Below, one piece after another: positions 50,796 to 60,078 of a stretch of 64,000 bases of DNA (its first letter is position 1; each line of letters opens with the position of its first letter). Both the position numbers and the translations under genes were made by a program. Source of the DNA: Methanothermobacter sp049720995 (lineage in GTDB: Archaea > Methanobacteriota > Methanobacteria > Methanobacteriales > Methanothermobacteraceae); the NCBI RefSeq assembly GCF_049720995.1, contig NZ_JBNASF010000005.1, positions 11,957 to 75,956 on the forward strand, in the 5' to 3' direction. Under the pieces are notes generated by a model. It did no database searches and had not been told where the DNA came from. It saw nothing but the letters and a program-made list of their open reading frames with translations.

Positions 50796-51344
50796 TTAGA
50801 TTATAACAAGTCTACCTGCATCTGTAATTGAATACCTATCAAACATCTGGGACTGCTCCACAAGCCCCATATCCATAAGACCGGAGAGATGCTTGTAGAC
50901 CATAGCCCTTGAAATGCCGACCTTCCTTGCAATTAAAACCGCATTGAGGCTTTCCTCCTCAAGGGCCTCGAGTATTCTGAGCCTGGTATCAGATATGTCA
51001 AGTTTCAGGGGGGGTAAACGCACCGCAGAATCCCCAAAACATGTGTAGATACCTGCCACCCCCTCACGATGGGCCAAAAATGAGAGAAGACCTCCCAGGT
51101 CACTTCCATCAAATCCGACATAGACCTCTCCATGCTTTTTAGCGCCTCTTATGACCTCTGCTATTTTTCTGGCAGCCTCAATGGGGTTTCTCCCTTCAAC
51201 CCGAATAACACCCCCCTTTATGAATTTTTCAAGACATGAGTCATTGAAGTCCTCCGTCTGTACCGATATAAGCCCATCTATCTGGGCCTTCACAGCAACA
51301 TCAAAGAGGCACCTTCCCCTCAGGTTACTCACAAGTGTCTTCAT
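50796..51344 (-). CDS. Winged-helix transcriptional regulator with N-terminal ligand domain
   Basis: About 182 residues from ATG 51344, where GGTGAT lies close upstream. The last 70 residues are an ArsR-like winged helix: TRLRILEALEEESLNAVLIARKVG and SRAMVYKHLSGLMDMGLV. The first 110 may bind a ligand; they contain RGRCLFDVAVKAQIDGLIS. The N-terminal fold is unassigned. It is transcribed away from the glutamate-synthase-like operon across a 150-base gap rich in TATA sequences, so it is a likely regulator of that operon. Confidence 0.75.
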   Translation of the reverse strand: MKTLVSNLRGRCLFDVAVKAQIDGLISVQTEDFNDSCLEKFIKGGVIRVEGRNPIEAARKIAEVIRGAKKHGEVYVGFDGSDLGGLLSFLAHREGVAGIYTCFGDSAVRLPPLKLDISDTRLRILEALEEESLNAVLIARKVGISRAMVYKHLSGLMDMGLVEQSQMFDRYSITDAGRLVII

Positions 51345-51493
51345 ACTATCACCATTTACAGATCTCAGTATAATAGATACTAATCTCATCATAATATATA
51401 ATAGTATATGTCTGATTTCCAGAAATGGGAATCCTTAAATTATGATATGTGGAAAATGTTCATAAAAGAACATTAAATAACAGGGGATGTTAG

Positions 51494-52162
51494 ATGACTG
51501 TTCAGGAGATGAAAATCGCAGGTGATGATCTCTCAACAAGGGACATCAACAGGAAGATAAAGGAAGGGCTGAGGGAGAACATAAAGAAATTCAGCATAGA
51601 GAGCAACTCTGAACTTGACTCCATTGTTGTGGGTATAAGGGAAGAGGCAGAGTTCATCCTCAGTGGAAGGTTCGGTGACTTCGTTGGGGCCCTCAACCAC
51701 GGACCAAAGATAGAGATTCATGGAAAAACCGGGAGATACGTTGGCAACAACATGACCGCAGGGGAAATAATCGTCCACGGAGATGCAGACGATGGTGTGG
51801 GTTTTGGAACCTACAACGGAACAATAGTCGTCCATGGAGACGCAGGCGATGGGATCGGGCAGCTCAACAAGGGCGGTGTAATCATAATCGATGGAGACAT
51901 CGGTGACCTTGCAGGTCTCTACATGCTGAGCGGAGACCTCATAATAACAGGGGACACCGGTAAAGATATAGGTGACTGGATAATTGGCGGCAACATATAC
52001 GTTGCTGGAGACTTCGAAACCGGAACCAATGCAAAGGTCCTGGAACCTGAAAGGGATGATCTGAACAAACTATCATCACTCTTCAGCAGATACTCAATAG
52101 ACGCCTCTCCAGAGGAATTCAAAAAAATACAGCGCAAGGAGATACGTCCATTCTACGGTTAG
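51494..52162 (+). CDS. Glutamate synthase-like GXGXG domain protein (GltB3 type)
   Basis: 222 residues built from a parallel beta-helix of GXGXG repeats: HGKTGRYVGNNM, HGDADDGVGFGTYNG, HGDAGDGIGQLNKGG and GDIGDLAGLYM. It equals the C-terminal domain of bacterial glutamate synthase. The FMN/ferredoxin subunit follows after nine bases. In archaea these domains are separate proteins. Use as part of a ferredoxin-dependent glutamate synthase or a related enzyme such as methylamine-glutamate N-methyltransferase is possible. Confidence 0.88.
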   Translation: MTVQEMKIAGDDLSTRDINRKIKEGLRENIKKFSIESNSELDSIVVGIREEAEFILSGRFGDFVGALNHGPKIEIHGKTGRYVGNNMTAGEIIVHGDADDGVGFGTYNGTIVVHGDAGDGIGQLNKGGVIIIDGDIGDLAGLYMLSGDLIITGDTGKDIGDWIIGGNIYVAGDFETGTNAKVLEPERDDLNKLSSLFSRYSIDASPEEFKKIQRKEIRPFYG

Positions 52163-52171
52163 GTGGTTTAA

Positions 52172-54031
52172 ATGGTGCAGATACTCTTAACAGAACCTGA
52201 AAAATGTGATGGGTGTAACAAGTGCGTGGAGGCCTGTGAGGAGGTCCTTGGAAGAAGTGCCATATTCCTCAACAAGATGGACACGGGATACCATGCAATC
52301 GTATGCCAGCAGTGTGTTGACCCGTCATGTGCACGGGGATGCTTCAGGGATGCCATCCAGAGGGAAAACGGTGCAGTGAAGATCGACCAGGAGTCATGTG
52401 TGGGCTGCAAACTCTGCATGCTCATGTGCCCAATAGGTGCAATAACATACACAGATGATGGGATGGTTAAGTGTGACCAGCAGTGCATGGAAAGCCCGGG
52501 TGATACACCTGCATGTGTGGCTGCCTGTGAACAGGGCTGCCTGGAGGCCCTTGATGTTATGGAGTACGTCAACGACATCCAGAGGGGCTTTGAAATCAAA
52601 AAACCCACCACATCATCCATAACGCCATCATCACCATCATCAGACCTTGCAGCAGCAACACAGGGACTGTGTGTATTCTGTGGTACCTGCGAAATCGTCT
52701 GTCCCACAGACGCAATAGAGATTGTTGAGGACCATGCCGAGATAGATAAGACCAAGTGTATAATGTGCGGATCATGTCTTGCAGCATGCCCTGTTCTCCT
52801 GCCAACGGGCGCAGGAAGCATATGGGACCCAAGGACAATTGCAGATATCAGGTACACATCCAAGGCAGGTAAATATGTCCTCAGGGGATTCGGTACAGAG
52901 AGGAGGCTGCCAAACTTTGACGATATTATAATACTCCCTGCCCAGGCATCAATTCCCCCTGTTGACAAGTACAGGGAGCCCTGCAACACCAGCGTGGTGC
53001 TTGGTGACAGATTTGCAGAGGAACCACTGGTCCTCCAGACCCCTGTACTCATCGCGGGTATGTCCTTCGGTGCCCTCAGCAAGGAGAGCAAACTGGCCAT
53101 GGCCAAGGGTACATCCCTCGTGGGATCCTGCGCAAACACCGGTGAGGGTGGAATGCTCCCCGAGGAGAGGGAACTGGCAGATAACCTCATGGTCCAGTAC
53201 TCAAGTGGTAGATTCGGTGTATCCTCAGACTACCTCAACGTGGCAGATGCAATAGAGGTCAAGATAGGGCAGGGTGCAAAGCCTGGTATGGGAGGACACC
53301 TCCTGGCAGAGAAGGTAAGCCCTGAGGTTGCAGAGATCCGTGGAATACCCGAAGGAACAGACGCTCTCAGCCCTGCTCGTTTCCTTGACGCCACAAGGGA
53401 GGGCGACCTTGCAAAGCACATAGAACTCCTCAGGGAGGTCACAGACTGGAGGGTGCCGATTGTTGTCAAACTTGGACCCGGAAGGGTCTATGAGGACGTC
53501 CAGATCGCCGCCGAGGCCGGGGCAGATGTGATATCAGTTGATGGAATGGAGGGTGGAACAGGTGCGGCGCCTGAGGTTGTTATAGAGCATACAGGTGTTC
53601 CAACCCTCGCCGCCCTTGTACAGGCAGTTAACGGTCTCAATGACATCGGACTCAAGGATGAGGTTGACCTCATCATAACCGGTGGTATCAGGAGCGGTGC
53701 CGACGTTGCCAAGGCCATGGCAATGGGTGCGGATGCTGTGTACATCGGTACAGGTGCAATGATCGCCATGGGATGCCGTGCCTGCCGCATGTGCTACACA
53801 GGTAAGTGCCCTGTTGGTGTGGCAACACAGGACCCTGTCCTCAGGAAAAGGATGGACGTGGACCTTGCTGCCAGAAGGGTTGCCAACTACATAAAGTCCA
53901 TGACCGAGGAGGCCAAGATGCTGGCACAGCTTGCAGGCCACGACGACATAAGGAAATTCAGCCCTGAGGACCTGCGTGCACTGGACACCAATACAGCGGA
54001 GATCACTGGACTTAAACTCATAAACCAGTGA
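52172..54031 (+). CDS. Glutamate synthase-like protein: ferredoxin domains plus FMN barrel
   Basis: 619 residues. Residues about 1-130 carry polyferredoxin motifs (CDGCNKCVEACEE, CQQCVDPSC, CVGCKLCMLMCP), and a second ferredoxin pair lies near 165-210 (CVFCGTCEIVCP, CIMCGSCLAACP). After them, residues 235-600 form the glutamate-synthase alpha/beta barrel: TPVLIAGMSFGALS, MGADAVYIGTGAMIAMGC and CRMCYTGKCPVG (3Fe-4S site). The barrel binds FMN and 2-oxoglutarate. No class II glutaminase subunit is adjacent, so the ammonia source, if any, must be encoded elsewhere. Confidence 0.9.
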   Translation: MVQILLTEPEKCDGCNKCVEACEEVLGRSAIFLNKMDTGYHAIVCQQCVDPSCARGCFRDAIQRENGAVKIDQESCVGCKLCMLMCPIGAITYTDDGMVKCDQQCMESPGDTPACVAACEQGCLEALDVMEYVNDIQRGFEIKKPTTSSITPSSPSSDLAAATQGLCVFCGTCEIVCPTDAIEIVEDHAEIDKTKCIMCGSCLAACPVLLPTGAGSIWDPRTIADIRYTSKAGKYVLRGFGTERRLPNFDDIIILPAQASIPPVDKYREPCNTSVVLGDRFAEEPLVLQTPVLIAGMSFGALSKESKLAMAKGTSLVGSCANTGEGGMLPEERELADNLMVQYSSGRFGVSSDYLNVADAIEVKIGQGAKPGMGGHLLAEKVSPEVAEIRGIPEGTDALSPARFLDATREGDLAKHIELLREVTDWRVPIVVKLGPGRVYEDVQIAAEAGADVISVDGMEGGTGAAPEVVIEHTGVPTLAALVQAVNGLNDIGLKDEVDLIITGGIRSGADVAKAMAMGADAVYIGTGAMIAMGCRACRMCYTGKCPVGVATQDPVLRKRMDVDLAARRVANYIKSMTEEAKMLAQLAGHDDIRKFSPEDLRALDTNTAEITGLKLINQ

Positions 54032-54044
54032 AATTCCAGGACCC

Positions 54045-54056
54045 TTTTTTCTTTTT
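54045..54056 (+). terminator. Oligo-T terminator after the glutamate-synthase-like operon
   Basis: TTTTTTCTTTTT begins 14 bases after the stop codon. T-runs are the normal archaeal termination signal. The following 120 bases hold short repeated phrases such as CACAAATCC and CCACAGAA without a gene. Confidence 0.5.
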
Positions 54057-54219
54057 CACAAATCCTATAAATCACCAAAACCCCGACAACTTCATTCTTC
54101 CCTTTTCACAAATCCTAAACCACAGAACCTCACAAATCCCATAAAACCACAGAATTCTAAACTTTCTTTTCCCGTTGAAATTGATAAAAGATTTATCAGT
54201 TGAACACAGAATATTTCAC

Positions 54220-55593
54220 ATGGACAAAAAAAGCAGGAACATAATACTGGTGCTTCTCTTTGCTGGAGTCTTCATGGGAGCGCTTGATATAGGCATAATC
54301 GGCCCGGCGCTTCCTGCAATTGAAAAATCATTCCATGTGGATCCCCGCCTTGCATCCTGGATGTTTGCATCATACATACTTTTCTTCATGATAGGAACAC
54401 CTGTCATGGCAAAGCTCTCAGACAGGTACGGCCGTAGAACCATCTACATCCTTGACATAACCCTGTTTGCGGCTGGATCTGCCATAACAGCACTATCACC
54501 ATCATATCCCCTTCTCATCCTTGGAAGATCCCTTCAGGGATTCGGTGCAGGGGGTATCTTCCCCGTTGCAAGTGCATTCATAGGGGACACATTTCCCCCT
54601 GAAAGCCGCGGCAGCGCACTCGGTATCATAGGATCAGTATTCGGTTTCTCATCAATAGCCGGTCCTGTGCTTGCAGGTTTCATACTCCCCTATGGATGGG
54701 AGTGGTTATTCCTAATCAACATCCCGTTAGCAGCCATCATTGCTATAGCAGGATTCTTCATACTCCCCGTTACAGTGAAGGATGATGAAGGTGGTTTTGA
54801 TGTCCTGGGGACCATCATACTGGCCGTCCTTGTCACATCACTGGCCATTGGCATAAACCAGCTTGATACAGCAGATATCCCCGGGAGTATGACAAGACCA
54901 ATCGTTTCAATTCCCCTTTTAATCGCCATTGCACTTCTGCCCGTCCTCTGGCGTGTTGAAAACAGCGCTGGTGACCCTATAATACAGGTTGACCTCCTGA
55001 GGGAGAGGGAGGTCAGGATTGCAACTGCAATATCCGCAGGTAATGGTCTTTCACAGTCGGCCATCGTCTTCATACCAAGCTACGCCCTTCTGGCCCTTTC
55101 ATTATCAGAATCCATGGCCAGTTTCAGTCTACTTCCATTTGTTATGACAATGGCCCTTGGGGCACCGGTTATTGGTTTCCTGCTTGACAGGGTGGGATCA
55201 AGGACCGTGATGGTCTCAGGTAGCCTCATACTTATAACAGGGTGCCTGATGATGGCCCTTCTATCATCAGCCCTGGGAATCTTCATACTGGCAGAGGTTC
55301 TCATGGGCCTTGGCCTCATAACAGTTATAGGGGCCCCCCTAAGGTACATAATGCTTTCTGAGGCTCCCCCTGAACACAGGGCCTCCGGTCAGGCCCTCCT
55401 GAATATACTTTCAAGTGCCGGTCAGCTGGTGGGGGGCGCCATGATCGGGGGTGTTGTGGCATCCATTGGCGGAACTGGTGGTTACAGGTACTCATTCCTC
55501 CTCCTTGTATTTGTGGCCATAGCAATCTTCCTCCTATCAATGCGCCTCAAGGGGAGAAAGGAACAGCTTGCAGCCATGAAAAGGAACCTCTAA
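54220..55593 (+). CDS. MFS drug/multidrug exporter, copy 1
   Basis: 457 residues. Start at ATG 54220 is preferred over the upstream frame because a TATTT-like element near 54192 puts the transcript start at the ATG and there is no ribosome site, so it seems leaderless. Twelve to fourteen helices; IGIIGPALPAIEKSF, the helix 2-3 loop AKLSDRYGRRTI and GRSLQGFGAGGIFPVASAFIGD are MFS DHA2-type signatures. It exports an unknown compound. It shares its size, start context TTCACATGGA and 3' sequence with the next gene. Confidence 0.88.
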   Translation: MDKKSRNIILVLLFAGVFMGALDIGIIGPALPAIEKSFHVDPRLASWMFASYILFFMIGTPVMAKLSDRYGRRTIYILDITLFAAGSAITALSPSYPLLILGRSLQGFGAGGIFPVASAFIGDTFPPESRGSALGIIGSVFGFSSIAGPVLAGFILPYGWEWLFLINIPLAAIIAIAGFFILPVTVKDDEGGFDVLGTIILAVLVTSLAIGINQLDTADIPGSMTRPIVSIPLLIAIALLPVLWRVENSAGDPIIQVDLLREREVRIATAISAGNGLSQSAIVFIPSYALLALSLSESMASFSLLPFVMTMALGAPVIGFLLDRVGSRTVMVSGSLILITGCLMMALLSSALGIFILAEVLMGLGLITVIGAPLRYIMLSEAPPEHRASGQALLNILSSAGQLVGGAMIGGVVASIGGTGGYRYSFLLLVFVAIAIFLLSMRLKGRKEQLAAMKRNL

Positions 55594-55665
55594 TGAGAGA
55601 TCCCTACACGGTAGAGACCATTCGGTAATTTTATCTTTCCTATTAGAGACTGTCATGGGAAAGCT

Positions 55666-55675
55666 TTTATAAAAA
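55666..55675 (+). promoter_or_regulatory. TATA box of MFS copy 2
   Basis: TTTATAAAAA lies 19-28 bases before the ATG at 55694, so transcription should start at the ATG itself. This gives the second exporter its own leaderless transcript. Confidence 0.55.
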
Positions 55676-55693
55676 TCCCTAGAATTAGTTCAC

Positions 55694-57070
55694 ATGGAAA
55701 GGGGAAATAGAAATGTCATGCTACTGCTTTTCTTTATTGGAATCTCCATGGGTGCATTCGACAGGGGTGTTATTGGACCCCTGCTCCATGTGATAGAGAG
55801 ATCGTTTGACGTGACACCACGTCTGGCCTCCTGGCTTTTTTCCTCCTACGTGCTCTTCTTCATGATTGGAACACCCCTCATGGCAAAGCTCTCCGACAGG
55901 TACGGGCGCAGAAATATTTACATACTGGATATACTCCTCTTTGCAGCAGGATCAATTATAATGGACCTTTCACCATCCTATCAATTCCTTATACTTGGAA
56001 GATCTGTTCAGGGGCTTGGCAGCGGTGGTATCCTCCCCATTGCAAGCGCATTCATAGGGGACACATTTCCCCCTGAAAGCCGCGGGAAGGCCCTTGGTGC
56101 CATAGGGTCTATCTTCAGTATTGCATCAATAACAGGGCCTATAGTGGCCGGTTTCTTAATACCCTATAACTGGAAATGGATTTTCTTAATTAACATTCCA
56201 TTAGCTGTCATCCTAATCATTTCAGGGTTTTTCATACTCTCCAAGAAATCCAGTGATTATAAAAAAGGGTTTGATAGAGATGGACTCATCATAATGGCAC
56301 TCCTTTTTACTTTCTTTGCCTTCGGGATAAATCAGATCAATGAGTCAGATATAGTCAGAAGCCTTATTAGACCTTCTGTTTCAGTCCCGATATTGTCGGC
56401 GGCTTTAATGGCACCCCTCCTCTGGCGCGTCGAGAATTCCTCAGATGATCCTATCATTGCAGTTCATCTATTTAGAGAGAGGGAGGTGAGAATCGCATCT
56501 GCAATTGCAGTACTGAATGGCCTGGCCCAGTCAGCAGTTGTATTCATACCTGGCTATGCACTTGTTGATCTTTCCCTTTCCGAATCACTGGCCAGTTTCA
56601 GTCTCATCCCCTTCCTAGCGACGGTGGGCCTTTCATCGCCTATTGTTGGTTTTCTCCTGGATAAATTTGGATCAAGAAGTATCATGGTCGCCGGAAGTTT
56701 AATGCTGATGACTGGATATCTTTTAATGCCTTTAATCTCCTCAAAGGCCCTACTTTTCATACTTGCAGAGGTGCTAATGGGTCTGGGTATTATAAGTGTG
56801 ATAGGGTCGCCTCTGCGCTACATAATGCTCTCTGAGACTCCTCCAAGACACCGGGCATCCGGAAAGGCCCTCATAAACATATTATCAAGTGGCGGGCAGC
56901 TTGTTGGTGGAGCGCTCATTGGAGGAATTATATCATCCATTGGGAGCGAGATAACAGGTTACAGAGCATCATTCCTCTTCCTGGTCGCAGTTGCATTCAC
57001 ACTCTTCATTCTCTCAACACGCCTTAAGGGAAGAAAGGAACAGCTTGCAGCCATGAAAAGGAACCTTTAG
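55694..57070 (+). CDS. MFS drug/multidrug exporter, copy 2
   Basis: 458 residues, homologous to the preceding gene along its whole length. GVIGPLLHVIERSF, AKLSDRYGRRNI and GRSVQGLGSGGILPIASAFIGD repeat the MFS signatures. The middle of the protein (about 180-260) is more diverged than the ends; the last 15 residues (LKGRKEQLAAMKRNL) are identical, which suggests gene conversion. Codon use is AT-richer than copy 1. Confidence 0.88.
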   Translation: MERGNRNVMLLLFFIGISMGAFDRGVIGPLLHVIERSFDVTPRLASWLFSSYVLFFMIGTPLMAKLSDRYGRRNIYILDILLFAAGSIIMDLSPSYQFLILGRSVQGLGSGGILPIASAFIGDTFPPESRGKALGAIGSIFSIASITGPIVAGFLIPYNWKWIFLINIPLAVILIISGFFILSKKSSDYKKGFDRDGLIIMALLFTFFAFGINQINESDIVRSLIRPSVSVPILSAALMAPLLWRVENSSDDPIIAVHLFREREVRIASAIAVLNGLAQSAVVFIPGYALVDLSLSESLASFSLIPFLATVGLSSPIVGFLLDKFGSRSIMVAGSLMLMTGYLLMPLISSKALLFILAEVLMGLGIISVIGSPLRYIMLSETPPRHRASGKALINILSSGGQLVGGALIGGIISSIGSEITGYRASFLFLVAVAFTLFILSTRLKGRKEQLAAMKRNL

Positions 57071-57474
57071 GTTATAGAAATCATGTCTCCAGGATAATAA
57101 TTCGGTTAATTACCATGACCTGAATCTCCAGAGGACATACACCTTATTTTCTGATTTCAGTAAAAACATCCCTAAGGCTCAGAATAAATTGAGACGCCCA
57201 GCCACCGGTCTTTTACATGGAGAAGAAGAGCCAATAACATCAAATCCACGGAAAGGACACTGAAAATATCTATAACAGTCCAGTACTTCAAGGGGCAGCA
57301 TGGTCACGGGGGATTCTCTGGGAGGTTTAATATCCATATTGCTGATTATCACAGAGTCCATGTGAGTGATGCTGAAAGATCCTTCATGTGGTTAATACAT
57401 TAACATAGCACCGTAATATATATATGAGTTTTTCTTATAGATTTATTATCAACCTGATAGGTGGTGAATAGTGG
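57071..57474. other. Intergenic region carrying the left copy of the 65-bp promoter repeat
   Basis: No gene is seen in 57071-57385. From 57386 to 57450 lies the repeated module described separately. A TATA element at about 57413-57424 would start transcription near 57446, with AGGTGGTG upstream of the ATG at 57475. Confidence 0.6.
57386..57450 (+). repeat. 65-bp promoter module, left copy
   Basis: The sequence from ATGTGGTTAATACATTAACA to TTTATTATC is repeated at 63936-64000 with a single mismatch (G to A). It contains a strong TATA element (ATATATATATGAG). The left copy drives the C39-peptidase-like pseudogene. Confidence 0.95.
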
Positions 57475-58327
57475 ATGAGAAAGTCGTGTCTTTGGGGTTT
57501 GCTGATCCTCTTAACACTCGCAGTATCTTTTAACGCTGCTGCGGCCGCACAAACCCCACGGGATAACAGCAGTAACTCCACGAATCCCATGGACTTATCC
57601 ACAGCAGATAACTTGGAAGAGAACTTCACGGATCCAGCAGAGTTCACTATAGACGATAACATCACAGCCGATACCACCGGCGTGGTCCTGCAGACCAGGA
57701 ACTACACCTGCGGACCGGCAGCACTCGCCACACTACTCCAAACCTTGGAATAAACACAACAGAAGACGAACTCGCAGACCTCACCGGCACCACAGAAGAC
57801 GGAACAACAATGGAGGTACTCATCAAAGCAGCAAATGCCAAAGGCGTGAATGCAGTCGCAAAGAGGGTTTCTGTAGAAAACCTGAAACCTGGGATGATAG
57901 TCTACATGGAAGGTCATTACAGTGCCATAAGAGATGTGGATAATAAGACAGTTTCACTGGCAGACCCCAGCCTCGGGAATGATATCAAGACCGCTTGAAG
58001 AATTTAAAGATGAATACAGTGGTATAGCACTACTTATAACTGGAAACAGCACATCAGCGGACAGGAGATAGCCTATCAGAAAATGCCACAGAAGAACCAT
58101 CGCCAGAAGAAATTGAAAACATGAAAGGAAGATATCACACAAGCTACACGGAATACAGGAAAGTATACGTGCGTGTAGAATATCGGTGGGTCTGTGGGTG
58201 GCAAGAAGAGGTTGTAGGAGGCATACATACAATATTTGGAACTTTTCCACTTTACAGAGAAGTATGGGGCTGGTACAGAGTCTATGATCCGCACTATGAA
58301 CTAAGAGTCATAGCCATTAAGAGGTGA
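57475..58327 (+). pseudogene. C39-type cysteine peptidase gene with three frameshifts
   Basis: A secreted C39-like peptidase broken by indels. Frame 1 (57475 on) gives a signal peptide and NYTCGPAALATLLQ with the catalytic Cys, then stops at 57753. Frame 2 carries EDELADLTGTTEDGT and GHYSAIRDV with the His and LADPSLGN with the Asp. Frame 3 gives LEEFKDEYSGIALLITGNS, and a last frame from about 58065 gives a Tyr/Arg-rich C terminus ending at 58327. Breaks lie near 57741, 57980 and 58065. Joined, this would be about 285 residues. Such proteins in Methanothermobacter may cleave cell-surface or pseudomurein-linked peptides. Confidence 0.75.
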
Positions 58328-58332
58328 AAAGT

Positions 58333-58812
58333 ATGGATAGAAGGCATTTTCTGATTCTTGGTCTGCTTGCTGGCTTTTTTGTGGGTTACGGGGTGAGTGA
58401 GCTTCTTATAGCAGGTATTCCACTTCCATCCAGTGGGGATGATCTCGCTAAACCCTTAACAGGCGCTGAAGCCGTGAAATATAAGGAGGAGTGCCGTGCA
58501 CTTGACCTTTCCACTTCAAGGGAGAATCCATACGCCCTCAACGGTCAGAATGTCTGGGTTGAGGGAACAGTGTATAAAAAGGGGGAATCATACGGTGTCA
58601 AACCGCAGGAAACCTTCATTGCCCTCAAGATCAACACCACACCAGACTACATACTCCTAAGCTACGCCGGAACAACCCCAATAAAAATGGGGGACCATAT
58701 AAAAGCATATGGTGAATACTTTTACCCTGCAGAGGACACAACCACGCCTGAACTCAAAAATAAAGAACTCCCCATGATAAAAGTCGTCTACATTGAGAAA
58801 ATAAACAGCTGA
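58333..58812 (+). CDS. Membrane-anchored protein of unknown function
   Basis: 159 residues from ATG 58333, with GAGGTGAA upstream made by the end of the pseudogene. One N-terminal membrane segment (about 5-27) is followed by an extracellular soluble domain rich in beta strands (NGQNVWVEGTVYKKGESYG, TPIKMGDHIKAYGEYFYP), which looks like an OB fold. It resembles no named family. It is intact although all its neighbours are broken. Confidence 0.7.
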   Translation: MDRRHFLILGLLAGFFVGYGVSELLIAGIPLPSSGDDLAKPLTGAEAVKYKEECRALDLSTSRENPYALNGQNVWVEGTVYKKGESYGVKPQETFIALKINTTPDYILLSYAGTTPIKMGDHIKAYGEYFYPAEDTTTPELKNKELPMIKVVYIEKINS

Positions 58813-58901
58813 TAACATCAAACACATGGAACACAAAACACTCCAACATTCACTAGTTAATACAACAGTAACCAATTATTTTTTAAAAGAGGAGAAAAGC
58901 T

Positions 58902-59305
58902 ATGAAATATGAAATGTTTATATTAACGCTACTGGTGGTTTTTGCTAACTGCGGCTATAGTTCTATCAGGGCGGCTGCAGGGGTAGCTGACCACATTCTT
59001 CTATACTGTCCCAGGAAACCCTATTGATTCAGCAGCTATATTCTCATTTTTAGATGTCATTGCTATACTGTCCACGACTGGTTTGATGGGGGTTATCAGA
59101 GACCCTGGTGGACGCTATGATGATGGCTTTACTGGACACTGCTGATCAGCTCCCTGTTCACACTGGGATTCAACCTCACAGCTTTGACAAATGCCATCCT
59201 CACAAAAACACCCATCAACGAAATGTTGTGGGGACCATATGCGTCGCGCTTACAGTAACCGCCACCGCTATCTCATTTACAGTGTTAACCATAACCAAGC
59301 CGTAA
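58902..59305 (+). pseudogene. Decayed membrane protein gene, several frameshifts
   Basis: ATG 58902 has AGGAG upstream. Pieces of one protein appear in different frames: ILTLLVVFANCGYSSIRAA, then PIDSAAIFSFLDVIAILSTTG, LLISSLFTLGFNLTALTNAI and ICVALTVTATAISFTVLTIT. Each is hydrophobic, so the ancestor had four or more helices. At least three frame changes are needed. Family not recognised. Confidence 0.6.
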
Positions 59306-59419
59306 CTGATTCAAAAGATTGAGAAAAAAGCATCATTAAAATACAGTAAGCAAAGATGGAACATATCTTAAACATCTAAGATGAAAACAGAAAGTAAAAA
59401 CTGAACGTATCGGTTGAAG

Positions 59420-60009
59420 ATGAAGGGTAAATTGCATGGTGAGGATTTTAACTGGTGGAAGGTTTATTACATGGTTTGCCGGGACAGTGAATGGGGGTCC
59501 CTGGGGGCAATGGATGCCTCCATCTCATCTTTGAACCTGCAGAAGGGCGTTATGATCTTGTGGGTGGTATTAAAGTACCGCCATTCCTCCTTATTCAGGA
59601 GTTTTTTATAATTTCTTGATGAAAGGAGATTTTCAGACATATTCACGGTTTTTATGGTAATTTCATTCCTTTATGTGTTTGATGTCCATGGATCCTCAGA
59701 GTTCATGGTTTTTCTCGTGATGCTTACCATGCTCTCCTCTATGGTTATAGAACTTCAAATCGACACAATAAATGGCAGCTTAAAGTTTTTGTTGAGACGG
59801 TCCTCACAGCACTCTTCCTCTACATCATACTGGTACTTCAACCAGCATTAAACACCTTAAACTGGTATGTAGCCATCGGATTACTGACAACACTCTTCCT
59901 AATCAACGCGCCTCAACTGAAAACCCTCCTAAGAACCAGTAGTAAAAAAAGAGGCATAGGACTCCTAAGGGCCGGGACTTTAAATTTAAAGGAAATTAAC
60001 CTTCAGTAA
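59420..60009 (+). pseudogene. Second decayed membrane protein gene
   Basis: Hydrophobic pieces lie in two frames. One contains VISFLYVFDVHGSSEFMVF and VMLTMLSSMVIELQI and ends at 59851. The other contains VFVETVLTALFLYIILVLQ and NWYVAIGLLTTLFLINAP and runs to 60009 with a basic tail. A frame change near 59780 joins them into a membrane protein. The upstream part (59420-59611) is in a third frame. No family is recognised. Confidence 0.55.
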
Positions 60010-60078
60010 AAGGCCTTCCCTAACTTACGATACGACCTGATGAGTCTATGATATTTATCTCCGAAAAATAAAGGTGGG

